A DNA stretch of 64,000 nt from Paracentrotus lividus (GCA_940671915.1 CALNVZ010001744.1:124967-188966), one strand, 5' to 3'. Counted from the stretch's first letter, positions 33,060 through 46,395 are shown. The notes: generated from the letters alone by a model not told the origin. Program-made: numbers and translations.

Positions 33060-33983
33060 TTATCAGGATTAAAATTCAATTCTTATAATTTAATGAGATT
33101 GTTACTATCGTTGTAAAATACACACAATTTCTAAATTAATTTGGCAAGATAGAATTTGTTTCGCGTGGGTGATTATAGCATTAATCTATGTGGAAAAAAA
33201 ATAACGCTATCTATGAACTCAAACATAACGAATTAAATAAAAGTACTCACACATGTCACATGAAGGAGATTGCCATTTATAATCCAAATCGTCAGTTTTA
33301 CGGGTATACCGAGTCTGCTTCTTTACAGTTTGCTCATTAATTAGAAATCACATACAGATACTGCAAATAATATGATGATGTCCTTGTTATGCGCATGTTA
33401 TTCAATCTGTATTCACTGCTGTCGCTAAGCCGGGCATTTACCAGCATTTTTTTAAGGATAGACAAGATTCTTGGGTTCTCTAGTAACGAGGTATACAATT
33501 AGCATGTAATTAAAGAATGGACGATAATATGAATTGCATACTTGTCATGATTGATGTTATGTATCGTAAGCTTTCAGATTGTTAAGCCAAAACAATCTTT
33601 GTTTAAGAATAATGTATCCACTTTGATTATGTTCGGGGAAAAAAGAATAGAATAGGTCCATGTGTTCTAAAGTTACACTGGAGACGATAATTGACATTGC
33701 AACTGTGTGTAGGCCCTATTTCAAAAGCTCGTCCGTCATTGTATTTGTAAACGGAGTCCCCCTACCTGCTTTTACTGAGCTCGTCCGTCGAATCGACTGA
33801 CGAACATCAAGCGTGACGGACTAGCTTTAAAGCTAGTCCGTCAAGTTCAGAGATTCAGATTCAGTCGTATGCTAGTCTGTCTCGACGGACTAACATGACG
33901 GGCTAGCTTTAAAACTAGTCCGTCTTGACCGACTAGCTTTAAAGCTAGTCGGTCCACTGGCGGACGAGGTTAGGTTTTCAGTG
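33060..33983. mobile_element. GACGGACTAG element copy, left end missing
   Basis: This is the reverse-complement arrangement of 21982-23838, starting in its AT-rich middle (TATAATTTAATGAGATTGTT) and ending with the palindrome ladder and GGTTTTCAGTG then TA. The left ladder and left TIR are absent. It also holds the block TCATGATTGATGTTATGTAT shared with 1-924. Confidence 0.75.
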
Positions 33984-34205
33984 TAGGCTTTCCTGGTCAG
34001 TTTCGGAAGTCCGCCATTCCATTTGATAATCAGTTCATTCAAATTCAGAAATTATTTCTACAGTGTCAAATTCATCATTCAAATTCCAACTTAGTTCCTT
34101 CGCTTTGGTATAAAAAGCTTTCAAAGCAAAATCCCCGTCATCATGCCGGGCCCGCTGGGAGAACAGTTGTCAGAACTGAAGTGGCTATCCTGGGTAAATA
34201 AAACG

Positions 34206-34206
34206 A

Positions 34207-34245
<39 letters not shown>

Positions 34246-34246
34246 G
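34206..34246. repeat. (ATT)n microsatellite
   Basis: About 13 ATT units in a row. Confidence 0.95.
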
Positions 34247-34289
34247 ATAAACAGGATCAAGTCCGTATTTTTCCTTAAAAAGACTTTGC

Positions 34290-36388
34290 TTTAACTAAAA
34301 AGCACAAAGTGATTTCAAGCTGCAACTTTTTAGTGTCCCAAGTGTTTTTCGGATCATTCGCTTGTTGCCGAGAATGCTTCTTTTTGAAGATCGGATCTGA
34401 TGTTCGGGGAGATCTTGGTGATGAGACTCTCGATTCCCTTCTTTACCCATCCCCGTGTGACCAATTATCACCGGGGTGACTTCTGCCTTGGCGTTCCACA
34501 TTCGTTCGATCTCGATCCTCAGGTTCTTGATATTTAGTCCGCTTGTCCCTTTCCTTGACTTGCGATGTTTATTGTCGTGAGGTACGGGATACTTCGATGA
34601 TGTTAACTTTGTTTCCCTCTCTTACGATGATTCTGGCTGTTTACAGTTGATAGTCTGTCTGTCATTATGCCGCAGTTCCAATATAATGGTACTTTTATCA
34701 GCCAGGGTGATTGTCTGTGGCTGATGTTCCCATGGATGTCACATTGCTTGAGTCCCACGATCCTTTAGAAGTTGCCAGTGGTATATGCTTGGCAATGTTA
34801 TACATGTCTGCTGATATAATTCTGTTTGGGCCAAGATGGGGCATCCTGATGCCAGATGCATAGAGTCTCAGGTTCTTTCCCACATACTCTGCACGTGTCC
34901 TCTACATCTGATTGCAGAATGGATTTCTCATATTCCCGTGTCTGATACCTGATCTTGTATGGCAAATATAAACCCTTCCGTTTCTCCTTTCAGACCAGCA
35001 GACTTTAGCCATCCGTGGGTGTTCTTTTTGTCAACGAACTGCGATTCGATTGTTTTCGTGTGACCTGTAGTAGACGTTTGCCTGTAGATTTGTCTGCAAT
35101 CTTTTGTCAAGGAACGTTTCAGTTCTGTTCTCTCTTTTCCCCACTGGTAGAGCTATCTGGGATCTGTCAATGTCTTCAATGCTTTGTTTCGTACTTGAGT
35201 AATTGGCTGGGCTTTGTCATAATCGTGAGATATGTTGTCAATGTATCCTTGGACTGGATAGGTAATTGGCGAGCTGTATTAACTCCATATTCCATACCGT
35301 TTCTATCTTGCTTGAAGACCTCATTCCTCCAAGCGGTCCGGGGGACGATACAACCTTTCACACAGCAGCTTTGGTTGACGTGTAGTCTGTGGCATTGTCA
35401 ATTGCTCCTTGTATGACATTCCAGGCCCTCTATATTCCTCGATTTTCCCAGTTTATATATCCCAACAACTATAGCTTAGCACGGGGATAGCAAGTGTATT
35501 GATAAGCCCACATCTGTTTTTGGCGTCTAAGTTCAGATTTCATAATGAGCCTCAGTCTGTGTTGTACTCTTTTGCCTTCTCTTTTCATTACGTTGTGTGG
35601 CTGAGTGTTCATTCTCTATCATGCCAACGGGTATTTGTAGGTGGATTCATTCGTCAGTTCTTGATTGATACTTCCCGTCAGATAGGGGCATATCACCTGT
35701 CTCCACCCTTCTCCGCGCGGATAAGTGTAATCTTAGCACATTTTTCAATGCCAAATCCATCCGAATGTCACTCTGTGAATTGTTTAACAATGGCTATCAG
35801 ACTTTGAAGTTCATCATCATTTTTTGCATACAGCTTGATGTCATCCATGTAGACCAAATGATTTACTGTCGCACGGCTAACAATCATTTCCTTTATATAC
35901 TTATCATCCGAAGTTTGTAGCTTGCAAGAGGGAGGATACTGGGTTGAGAGCAAAACAGAATAGTAAGGGGACAATGAATCTCCCTGAAATATCCCTCTCT
36001 TGATCCGGACTCCGTCTACCTTCATTGAGTATGCGTCTGTTGTTAGTGTCAGAGTTGTGTTCCACAACTTCATGCTTTCAGATTGCACTGTATGATGTGT
36101 TGGGTTGATATGACTACACCTCCATAATTTTGGATGATCCAGCTTGTGTGTACACTATCGTATGCCTTTGTAGTCTATCCATGCCATGGATAGATTCGTT
36201 TGTTCTCTTGACGATGCATTCCCGGTGATAGCCTTATTTGTCAAGAGGTGGTCCTTGCATCCTTTCTTCCCTTTCGGCAGCCTTTCTGTGAGAACCTTCC
36301 CATATTCGCTCCATTGTCGTCGATATGCCGCTCAATGTGCCGTGCAAGCGTTGATGTAAGTAGCTTGTACATGGTATTGAGGCATGTG

Positions 36389-36441
<53 letters not shown>

Positions 36442-36530
36442 CATTATTATTATTATTGACAAAAGCAAAAAGATAAGTGAATCGACTGGAATGCGTGCTT
36501 TCTCGCTATCAAATCCGTGCTGAGGCAATC
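34290..36530 (-). pseudogene. R2/NeSL-like non-LTR retrotransposon, decayed
   Basis: Read on the minus strand from 36530 down, similarity to this LINE group appears in the expected order. LNTMYKLLTSTLARHIERH and QKGCRKGRK lie near 36370-36260. VRIKRGIFQGDSLSPYY (the Q-G-D box) is near 36020-35970 and HLVYMDDIKLYAKNDDEL (catalytic x-M-D-D) near 35870-35820. THGWLKSAGLKGETEGFIFA is near 35020-34960 and a C-terminal AKAEVTPVIIGHTG near 34490-34450. Frameshifts and stops split it into at least six frames, and an (ATT)n run sits in the 5' part (36390-36458). It is therefore inactive. The N-terminal part is missing. The exact clade needs a phylogeny. Confidence 0.85.
36390..36458. repeat. (ATT)n microsatellite
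   Basis: About 22 ATT units with one ATC interruption. Confidence 0.95.
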
Positions 36531-36789
36531 AACTTTGACATTAGTTAAATCAAGTTGGAATCCAATTTGGCTAATCGTTTTAAACTATCGGTTACATTTA
36601 AATTAAGCATTTAATATAGCGATTTCATTTTCTGAAGCTTTAGATCTATTCCTTTAGAATAAAAAAAAAATCGTTTAAAATAACGTTTCCTATATTGTGT
36701 TGAAACTTTGATCATTTTAAACGATTATTTACTGTTGAGTTGTGATGAAACGCTGTGACAATTCTTTTTTTTTTAAAGCTCTTGGTAAT

Positions 36790-37070
36790 TACATCACTAT
36801 TGCGCCCCTAAGTCTAAAGTCAATTTGGCGCCCATAAGTTTCAGTTCAATTTGGCACCCCTTAGTTTAAGGTCGATTTTCCCCCTAAATGCAAAGTCGAT
36901 TTGGCACCCCTAAATCTAACATCGAATTAGCGCCAATATGTCGCCCCTAAGTTTAAGGTCAATTTTACGCCCCCTTAGCTTCAGGTCGATTTGGCGCTCC
37001 AAAAGTTTCAGATCATTTTGGCGCCCTGGGTTTTAGATCAATTTGGCCCCCCTATGTTTAAGATCAGAGA
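36790..37070. repeat. ~30-bp minisatellite, second locus
   Basis: About nine worn units with the pattern CCCTAAGTTTAAGGTCAATTTGGCG. It has the same unit as 7130-7765 and 40360-40465. Confidence 0.8.
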
Positions 37071-37074
37071 ACGA

Positions 37075-37720
37075 AATCATGAATTCGTTTCATATTTTCT
37101 CAAAACGGTTGCTTGCAGGTGTCGTTTATACTTTCCCCAAATAAGGAATACTGAGGAATAATGATGATGATATTTATCATTATATTCCACATACTAAAAA
37201 TGTTGCAACAGGGATTGGTCAAAAGTAAATCACGTGATTGATTTTAGTCTTCCCATCATCAATCATCAGGTTTCACAGCGGTAAATATTTCCCCCTTGAC
37301 TCGTGTGTTAATTTTAGATTTCGAAACGTTAGCAGAGAAAAGGGTGAAAATTGGGCTAACTAATGTCTAGTAGTAATTTAAAGACAATTTACCCATCTTC
37401 TCACTGTTGGTCTCAAAACATAGGCATAGCCAGCTCGATTTTTCATTAAACAAGAAAATATAGCGCCCTCTCGCGGACACTGTTGGATAGGAAGTTGGAG
37501 GCAGTAAATTGGCTTCTACATTCACGCTCGTCATATAGTTCCAAAACAACTGCCTAGATATTTCCCATTTTGTGCAAAGAGTGTCCAAGTCTTGCTTTCC
37601 TAGGAATCGGTGTCATTAAACCAATCAAATTAATACATTTTCGTCAATCTGGCGTTTGAAATTAGTTATTTTGTCTTTGGGTTGGCTCGCACTCACGTTT
37701 TTGGTGTCTTCGAAGTAATT
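37075..37720. other. No gene seen
   Basis: AT-rich sequence with two short minus-strand frames (37367-37588, 37625-37843), neither with a recognisable domain or splice context. Confidence 0.45.
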
Positions 37721-37723
37721 AGG

Positions 37724-38057
37724 CCTGTGTAACCAGAGTGGGTAGATAGAGAGAGTGACGACACGCGTACCCAAAACTAGGTGCGCACAGTCAAGGTCAA
37801 ACATGGGGAGTTGAAAGGAACTATTTTTGTGATCATTGCGCAATTATGTTAAGACGCATCCTGACCGCGCATCCTGGCAGCGTATGATTAAAACACATCA
37901 GCTGGTTGCAAAAAAGTTCCATTGGCACTGAATCAGCTGTTGAGGGCATCAACTGCTTATGAAATAGTTCCTTTTTGAGCCCCATGAAAAAATTGACCAA
38001 TCAGAGCCGACTTCCGTTGTCACCACTCTCTCTATCTACCCACTCTGTGTGTAACCA
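37724..38057. mobile_element. ~334-bp MITE with GAGTGGGTAGATAGAGAGAG ends
   Basis: AGAGTGGGTAGATAGAGAGA near 37735 pairs with TCTCTCTATCTACCCACTCT near 38025-38045, and the outer GTGTAACC pairs with GGTTACAC in the same sense of symmetry. Non-coding interior. Confidence 0.7.
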
Positions 38058-38394
38058 TCACTCGCAGTGATAGTACTTTTGTGTTTCGCTGATCACTTCA
38101 GCGCCCCAGAGCATGTAGAGCCATAACGCGTCATCAATTATTTTTAGGATGCGCAAAAAAAAGTGCGTTGTCACTCAGGTTTTTTGTATTATCATTTTTC
38201 CATCATATGCAGCGACAGATAAATTCCTCTGTGACGAAACAATTCCATTTTTTTATTTCTTTGTTACATAACAATCAGTTCAGCCAATTTGAGCAAGGCC
38301 TACGCACTAAATAAACTGCGCGCAATTTAATTGTACGCGTTTATTTTACAAGCGCAGGCATCGATGACTTGAGTGGATTTTTGTTAGGAAATCT

Positions 38395-39920
38395 ACAGCA
38401 AATTGCATGATTCTAGGGGAACTAGGAAGGCTTAAATTAGAAAAGTACATTCAAAGCAGAATGATCAATTTTTGTGTAATCTTGTTCATAGTGGACAAAA
38501 ACAAGCTTTCTGGCAAAGTATATATCTTATTAAAATTGCTTGATGAGCAAAATGTATATCAATCACCATGGATACAAAAAATAAAAAGGACGCTTGATTT
38601 TCTAGGTATGAGCAATCTGTGGGCAATACATGCGAAACAACAAGTCGCGAATGGGTTAAAAATTCCGTTGAACGTCGTCTCTTAGATATACACTCCCAGC
38701 ATTTGTTATCTAGTATATTTGAAAATTCTCATGCTATATACATATCGAATATATAAACAGTCCTTACATTTGAAAAATACTTAATTGATCTCCCAAAGAG
38801 AGAAAGAATAATCTTATGTAGATTTAGATGTTCTAATCACCGTCTGCCAATTGTGACTGGAAGATATTCCAATATTCCCGCGGATTTAAGATTGTGTAAC
38901 TTGTGTAATAAGCAATCACTAGGGGATGAATTTCATTATGTATTTGAATGTCCTTTTTTCGTCAACCAAAGAAAATCGTTACTTAGTAGTTATTTTACTA
39001 AAAGACCCAATACTTACAAAATGGAACAATTATTTAATTCAAAGAATCCTAAAGATGTGTAAATCTTGTTAAATTTTGTCAGCAAATAATGCACCACTTT
39101 CAATAATATTCTTTTTATGTATTTCTTATTATTCAAATAAATCTGTATTTTTAGATTATTTGGAAAATGATTTATCAATTAATCAGTCAATTTTGTTTAT
39201 AAATGTTTTGATTTTTGATTTTGATTTTGTTTTATAGAATTTTACACTATGTTTCATACACATTGCCATTAAAAATGTCCCATAAATGAGATGTAACTGT
39301 GCCTAATTTATTATTATTATCATTTTATTATTATTATTTATTATTATTTATTTATTTATTCATTTTTCATCTACTTATTTTCTTCCTTTTTTTTCCATTA
39401 ACACAAGTAATGGTATGGGTGGGGTGGGGGCTTCGAGTTTTCAAATACTACATTCTTATTCAATGTTATATTTTATTTATTTACTTTCTTAAATTCATTT
39501 TCCTTCTTGTATAGAAGGCAGGGCCTGAGGGGCATCGTGATTTTCAAGTACTATATTCTTATTCACCTGTTCTATTTCATTTATCTAATTACTTATATCA
39601 TTGTTTCCTTCTTGTAGAAGGCAGGATCGGGGGGGGGGCATCGAGATTTCCAAGTACTATACTTTCATATGTTCTATTTAATTTATCTACTTATAATATT
39701 CATTTTTCCTTCTTGTTGAAGGATCTATCAATATGTATTTCATAATTAAGTGTATTTTCATTGATTGTATTGTTTCTTATTATTTATTTATTTTTGTGTA
39801 TATATTGTAAAAGTGCTGATAAATTTTCTTGTTAAAATCCATGTTTATCCCCAATGCCAATTATGGCGACATGGGATCAATAAATTGTCATTGTCATTGT
39901 CATTGTCATTGTCATTGTCT
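38395..39920 (+). pseudogene. 3' part of a non-LTR retrotransposon with (TCATTG)n tail
   Basis: Frames in order give KYIQSRMINF and SPWIQKIKRTLDFLGM (38430-38620), KYLIDLPKRERIILCRFRCS (38780-38835) and TGRYSNIPADLRLCNLCNK (38855-38910), then DEFHYVFECPFF. The last part is a C-x-x-C ... H-x-x-x-x-C zinc-knuckle-like box at the end of ORF2 of a common marine-invertebrate LINE. Stops break it between 38683 and 38755. A ~800-bp AT-rich 3' untranslated part ends in AATAAATTGTCATTGTCATT and a (TCATTG)n run at 39886-39920, the usual tandem tail of CR1/L2-like elements. Confidence 0.85.
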
Positions 39921-40043
39921 TTTTAACGATCTCTAGGAAACCTTTAATTTTAACCAAAATATTTGTTTAGCCCTAGCTCTTAAAATGTTTCAGATGTGGA
40001 ATATAAAGCAAATAATCACTTCTTGATCCGAATGACGAGGCAA

Positions 40044-40139
40044 ACTATCACTGCCACGGCAAGCTTGATGTACACGCTATCTCTCCTCAGCTTTGCTTCT
40101 GAGGAGATAGCTTATCCAGCTTGCTTGGGAAGTGATAGT
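40044..40139 (+). other. Long imperfect hairpin
   Basis: ACTATCACT (40044) pairs with AGTGATAGT (40139), CAAGCTTG with CAGCTTG, and GCTATCTC-CCTCAG with CTGAGGAGATAGC around a ~8-base loop. The ~96-nt fold has two internal loops. It could be a small MITE or a structured RNA; there is no evidence of expression. Confidence 0.5.
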
Positions 40140-40359
40140 ATTCCCATCATTTCGATCGACGATTATTATTTGCTTAAGGACGTTGCACAGTTGTGTTTCT
40201 GCTCATCTTGACCGCTCATCCTGGGCGCGTATTATTTACTACGTCACAATGGAAAAATATACAGCGTTCATGGACGATACAGCGTTCAAAGAGTTAAAAG
40301 AAATGAAGTTTATAAATATGTTATTTATTCCTTCCAACTAAATTCAATATCCCATATAT

Positions 40360-40465
40360 TTTAGGTCAATTTCGCTCCCCCTTTGTTTAAGATAAATATA
40401 TGGACCCCCAAGTTTAAGTTAATTTAGCGCCCCCTAAATTTAAGATCGATTGACGACCATATGGC
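40360..40465. repeat. ~30-bp minisatellite, third locus
   Basis: About three units of the TTTAAGTTAATTTAGCGCCCCC type, followed by a long CT-rich tract (40466-40610). Confidence 0.65.
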
Positions 40466-40699
40466 GCCCTTTTCTTCTTTTCCTTCGTTTTCTTCCCACT
40501 TCTCCCTTTTTTTCCCTTTCTCTATTTTCTTTCCCTTTTTTTTATTTCCCTTTCTCCTATTTTTTGGCACCCCCCCTGTGCGCCTACCGCTTACCCCCCC
40601 CCCCAGAATACGCGCATGAATTGATATGTTGAAGAGTTCTTGTGTGTTGATTATGTAATTAGGCAAGATAAATTGTTATATGAGTAAAAAATAAATAAA

Positions 40700-42600
40700 T
40701 AAATAAAAAAAATGAAGGGGAAAAAAAGAAGAAAAAAATTAATTTCATGAACTAACTAATAATTGGCAGAAAATACATTTCATACTTTAAGTATGTGCCG
40801 TAATATAAGGTACATACTCATTCCGAATTACTACTTATTTTACTTCATTTGCAAACGTTTGATAAGAAAAAAAAAAAAGAAAAGAAAAAGAAAAGAACCC
40901 TATGATTTAAAAAAAAAAAAATTTTCCTGCAGCTATGAATTTAAGCCCTAATTTGAAAGCTAATGAAATTGAAAACCGGGAATGAATTTAAATGCTGCTC
41001 ATGGCGGTATTGCGCAATCATAACAACGTCTCTGCTAACTTAAATTACTGTTTGACGTATATAGTGCACTTAATCGGAATTTGAAGAAATGAAACATACA
41101 TTTGATTGCTGGAAAAGGGAATCTGATCTCCGGAAATTCGATTGAAACCTGAATCGTCCTAACTTGAATGAACCGATTATCAAATGGAGGGACGAACTTC
41201 CGAAACTGACTGGGAAATCCTATATTATATGGTTTAATTGGAAAAACTTTCCTTGTCCAATATAAGCAAGAATACATGGCAATTTTTGAGCTAATGTAAC
41301 AGAAGTAAGTATTAGATTGTAAATAGAGGGAGGGGTATCATAAAAGAAACATTCTTGCTGGATAGGGAGTGGTTACCTGTTACGCCTAAAATATAGCTGC
41401 ATGCACCGAGTTGTGTATACTTGTATAACAGAATAAAAAGCTAGATTATTTTCTTTTTTAATCAAAGAAAATGCAAGCGCGAAGCACGATCAAAAATAAA
41501 GGGCATAATTAATTCACGAAATGATATAACAGTTTAAGGGCAGTAAAGGGAACCCCATCTAAAAAATGAAGCAATTCATACTTCCAAAGCTACCTCTTTT
41601 TAATCTAAACTTTTCTCCCACTAGTTCGTATGAATTGGATTCTAAAAACAAATTCATTAGGAGTACAAGCCACACTAACTTGTACCCGGAAAACGACCAG
41701 TATTCACATAGGAAGTCTAAAGTTAAACCTACCTGACACCTGTGGTGTAAATATGGTTAGCGGAATGGGACACAATGGCCCGTATTCTGCTACGGAGTTT
41801 AGAGTTGTGCTGTCGTATCAAAATAGTACGGATTTTGAAACGAGAATGCAACGCTGGTTTGCACGCTTCTCTATGAAGCGCCAGTGAAGCGTGCGTCTAA
41901 TCGTACGGATGTAAACTAGGATAACGTCATTCGAGATCAAATCTGTACAAACATTTGTAAAGAATTCTAAACTAGGGGTATTTGTGGTTTAGAATTTGAT
42001 ATGGCTTTTCGAGTTTCATGTCGGAGGAAGATAATTTATCTATTTTCTCGTTAACCATGTTAACTTGAAGTTAAATGTGGTTAAAACTTTGCTTTAAAAT
42101 GAGGTGCATTATTGAACTGTCCACAACGATTGATTAATTGCATATTAATCATCAAAAATGACAATTTCCTACACGATTGAAGTGTTAGTTTGACCTGACA
42201 TATTAAAGAAAGGACACGTGACGCGAAGACCAACAATAAACTAATAGTGGCAAGTCACTTGTCATTACACGGGATAAAACGAATTTTGAACTAGTTTCAG
42301 ACTAATTTGAGACTGGTTTTAAATGATTTTGAATGTTTTTAGTTGCACAAACATCTCAGAGACGTCCCCGAGATATTACCGCGACAGAAAAAAAAAATAG
42401 AAAAAAAAATAGCAATATGAAAAAGATTGATGCGCATGCACCTGATAAAATTTTGCTCTTGCATGTAGCGTGATGTCGGAATCAAATTCAACATTTTAAT
42501 GCTTTTGGCTAAATATGGACACTTCACATTTGTGAAATAAAAAAAATTCGTGGAGCTATTTAGGGGATTACTTCAAAAGAATAATACTACGAACTGATAA
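40700..42600. other. No gene seen
   Basis: AT-rich sequence with poly-A tracts (40868-40920) and one GCGAAGC box near 41477. The 85-codon frame at 41630-41887 lacks a recognisable domain. Confidence 0.45.
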
Positions 42601-42627
42601 TTCATTATACATTATATATTAAATGTA

Positions 42628-43540
42628 CGGTGTGTCCCACAAAAAAAATGCTAATGCGACTTTAGATGGGTATAATATTAAAATTACTATATTATATTAT
42701 TTATATCTCTACACCCGTAAACTACATTTCATTTTCTGCATTTGGATGAAATGTTATGTGATATGGTCCTATAATCACAAAGATATGAGCATTTTTTCAT
42801 CACACATCAGGAAACCTCTCCATCCAAGTTTGATATTAAATAGTACCAGGTGTATCGAATAAAAGAAAGTCAAGTTTGATCCTTAATAATTTGAAAAATG
42901 TTTCAGTTGAGATTATGAAATTTATATCACTGTAAAGTGCAACTCATTACCATTGTAATGATTCTAATGATATGTCCCTTAGCTCACCAATATCACGCAT
43001 CGCTGAACTCCATTGTTCTGAAAAAGTCTTGCAAATTAAGAGTGTTCACTTTCATGCTCCTTGAGATGCGTTTTTCAAATGTGCCTAAAAGGAAACCCAA
43101 TTTTGATCACCAATGGGCATAAAAGTGAACCACTCACAATTTTGCAAGACATATTTAAAAACAATGGGGTTCAGTGATAAAGGATATTGGTGAGCTGAGA
43201 GAGGTATCATTAAAATTGTAATGTGTTGCACTTTAAAGTGGTTTAATTATCATAATTACTTCTGAAATATTTTTCAATGTATTAGTGATCAACCTTGGGT
43301 TTGTTTTAGTTGATACATCCGGTACTATTCAATACAAACTTGGATGGAAAGGTTTCCTGATGTGTACTGACAAAAATGCTCATATCTTTGTGATTCTTGG
43401 ACCATATATCACATAAAATTTCATCCAGATGTAGAAAACGAACTGTAGTTTACGTATGTAAAGATATAAATAATATATTACTGCAAATTTAATATTATAC
43501 TCATCTAAAGTGCCATTAGCATTTTTTGTGGGACACACTG
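42628..43540. mobile_element. Palindromic TA-flanked MITE, CGGTGTGTCCCACAAAA family
   Basis: CGGTGTGTCCCACAAAAAAA at the left and TTTTTTGTGGGACACACTG at the right, each next to TA. The arms match through most of the 913 bp (for example AGCATTTTT/AAAAATGCT, and TGTGATATGGTCCTATAATC with GATTCTTGGACCATATATCA). Non-autonomous, Tc1/mariner-type. Confidence 0.85.
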
Positions 43541-43544
43541 TATA

Positions 43545-45144
43545 TCTATCTTTTATGTTTTATATTGTTAGAAAACAAATAAAGTACAGCAGCAGGTCAA
43601 CCACCTAAAATTATGACAATGCTTTTCTGATCAGAGCAAGTTTCGAAAACACAAAAACAAAAAAACAAAAAAACAAAAAAACAAAAACAAACAAAAGAAA
43701 ACGAACAAACAAAACAACCCCCCTCCAGGAAAAACTAAAACAAAACAAAACAAACAAACGATTTAAAAAATACCTGGTCGTATCATTATTGGGGGTGTAA
43801 CGATCCGGATCATATTAGTCAATTAAGCCTGGGTTACACCAGAACCGAATCAGCAGCGAATCCACCCGAATACACGAATTCGGATCGATCCGGGAGCATT
43901 TTGTTCTCCCTCCCCGAATGAGTGAAAATTCGGGAGGGATTCTAGAACATTCATTGAGGGATTCTGCTCCTTTTGAAATGTTCAAAACCAGCCGAAAGTG
44001 AGATACCACCCGTAGGGGAATCGTTATGTGCCTTTAAGGTAAATAATTTATTCAGAGGAAATAAAAGCTTTGTCCTTTTCGGCTGAAAATGTCCAAGCTT
44101 GTTAATTGTTCCCATCCCAGGCCACTGAATCGTTACTGAATAGGACGTGATATTTGAAATTGCATGAGAATCGCCTTTGAACCCAAATAATAAAACTGGA
44201 AGTCAATGGATAAAGCGGCCACAAACAAAAATATTGTTGCGTCATTATTTCAATGGATTTCCGGTTTTATCTTGTGTGTCCCAGTGCACAAGAAACTTCC
44301 AGCCGTACAGAAGTTGTACACGTTTGGAAGGTTTTTTTTTTCGTGCTGGGAGTTTTTTCTCGTACGGTGCTATTGTTCGATCCGATTGTTTATTGCCGTT
44401 CAACTCTAAACTCCTTAGTAGAATACGGGCCAATCTGTTTATGTTTCATGTTCCTTAAAAGTCTACAAAATTCTGGAATTGTATTTCAATTGTAAGGAAA
44501 ACTTTTGTACTTATCATTCCAAGGTAGTTTTAATTGTTTCACCACCAAAAATGTTGATAAATCGAACATCTACTTTTGGAGGTTGTGGCTCATTTTGCTA
44601 GCCATACTTAAAACACTGATTTAAGCTAGGCTTAACTTTAGGCCACCTTTGTGAATACGGGCCAACGAGATGGGGAGGGGAGAGTAGCGGGTATTCTTAT
44701 GTTTCTATTGGCGTATTTTTTCATTTATACGAGATTTGAACCCCTTATTTATAAATTCAGGCCAATTGTCAGTAAATTGGTGCGAAAGTCAATTTGACCC
44801 ACTTCCGCCTTAGACGGAATTATTCTCCGTATTCTCCTTAGGCGCCAATCGTATACCTTGGGTATTTACTAGGGGCGTAGCGACCGAAAAAAAATTGGAA
44901 TCGTTTATTCCAGAACACTATAAATATTCGATACCTCATGAAGTTCTCCAGCCCGTCCCCGGCTCCGCTGCCCCTGTGTTAGTTCACTTAGGTAGGTATG
45001 TGGTTGTTTTGGGGTGTTTTCTTTTTTTATTATTGTTTTTATCATTTTTTATTTTTATTTTTTATTTATTTTTGCTTGGCAGAGGCGGAACTTCTATGCC
45101 TCGTGCACGTGCACCTAGCCCACGCCCGGCTTCGTCGAAGTATA

Positions 45145-45176
<32 letters not shown>

Positions 45177-46364
45177 AAAGGGATTCCCTATCAGCACCAT
45201 TAAAATTATATAGTCGATGGAAGCCTTCACATCAAGCTTTTTTTTTCTGTTAATGGCCCGCGTGACTACAATCTATTTCTCGTTTCTCTTGTCTGTAAAG
45301 AAAATAAAGGGAAGTGGACACCGATTATTTTATGAATATGCTAGGCGGACACCAATGTCTCGTGACTGACCAGCCATTCAATTCTTGGGCACTCGAGCAG
45401 TAGGACATTCAAGAACTTGATTAGTAATCATGATTATCATCTTGTGCGCACGCCTCCTCAAAAGCATTCCCCTTGACCATGTGCTATATCGGAGCGTGGA
45501 AGCCAAGAAGAGCATTGGCGGCGACCCCGGGGGATGGGGGGGGGGCGTGTCCCCTCCATTTTTTTCTTGGGGATCGTCCCCTTCCCTCGACTTTTAGCTC
45601 AATATTTTGTTATCGAGTAATCAGCTGATGAAGCTAGTGAAGTGGCAAAAGATATGTCAAACACAGTGCTAAATGTTATTATAGGGCAAAATTTTTGGCT
45701 TGCGCTTCGCGCTTCGCGCTCGCAAACAAAACACAAGACAATGATTAAATGAAATGCTCTTTTCTTCAAGTCGCTATATGAATTCATGGAATATGATTTA
45801 TTTGTTCCGATGCTTTATTCTTTAAAATTGTCATTAGGTTCTGCATAATGTGCGAAAAAGGTCATTCTATTTCGAGTTTTGGATATACTAATATATCTTC
45901 GGTACGCTTTATTCCCTTGATGATGAGTATAATATGAAGAAGCGTTTAACTTGGTTAATGGTGAAGATAAAGATCTACTTGATAGGCATTGTCAGCTTCA
46001 TGCTTCGTATACATGGTATAGTGGATGCAGTACCTCTTTAGTGTCGATTCTTGTCTCTTCATGTATAATGATACTAGATAAAATTATAATGTGTCCTAAA
46101 AATCCTTAGCAATTTAAAACTAAAGAATAATCATAAACAAAATGTACAGATGAAATTCATAAGACAGTGAATGACACAAGAAAAGGAATAGAAATAGACA
46201 TGGATAATGTTGTATTTGATAATACCCAATATAGGCATTTAAGATCATTATTCTTTGTCACAAAATATAGGCATATAATGTTAAAACCTTTTATTCTTTT
46301 ATAATAACTAACTATCGCAATTTCATGACGAAATAAAATGCTCTATAAAAAAAAAAAAAAATGG

Positions 46365-46395
<31 letters not shown>

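Noticed and set aside
36790-37070. CRISPR-like ~30-bp repeats
   Set aside because: Head-to-tail drifting minisatellite, no spacers.
39993-40211. Possible further Death-fold exon after TGTTTCAG with phase 1
   Set aside because: The frame is partly the two arms of a hairpin, has no L-x-x-W pattern and no donor in phase before the stop.
41630-41887. 85-codon frame following a pyrimidine-rich stretch
   Set aside because: No recognisable domain and no donor; nearby words recur as non-coding repeats.
44177-44458. Overlapping plus-strand frames of 62-93 codons
   Set aside because: Three frames are open over the same DNA, typical of chance, and the translation is Phe-rich from poly-T.
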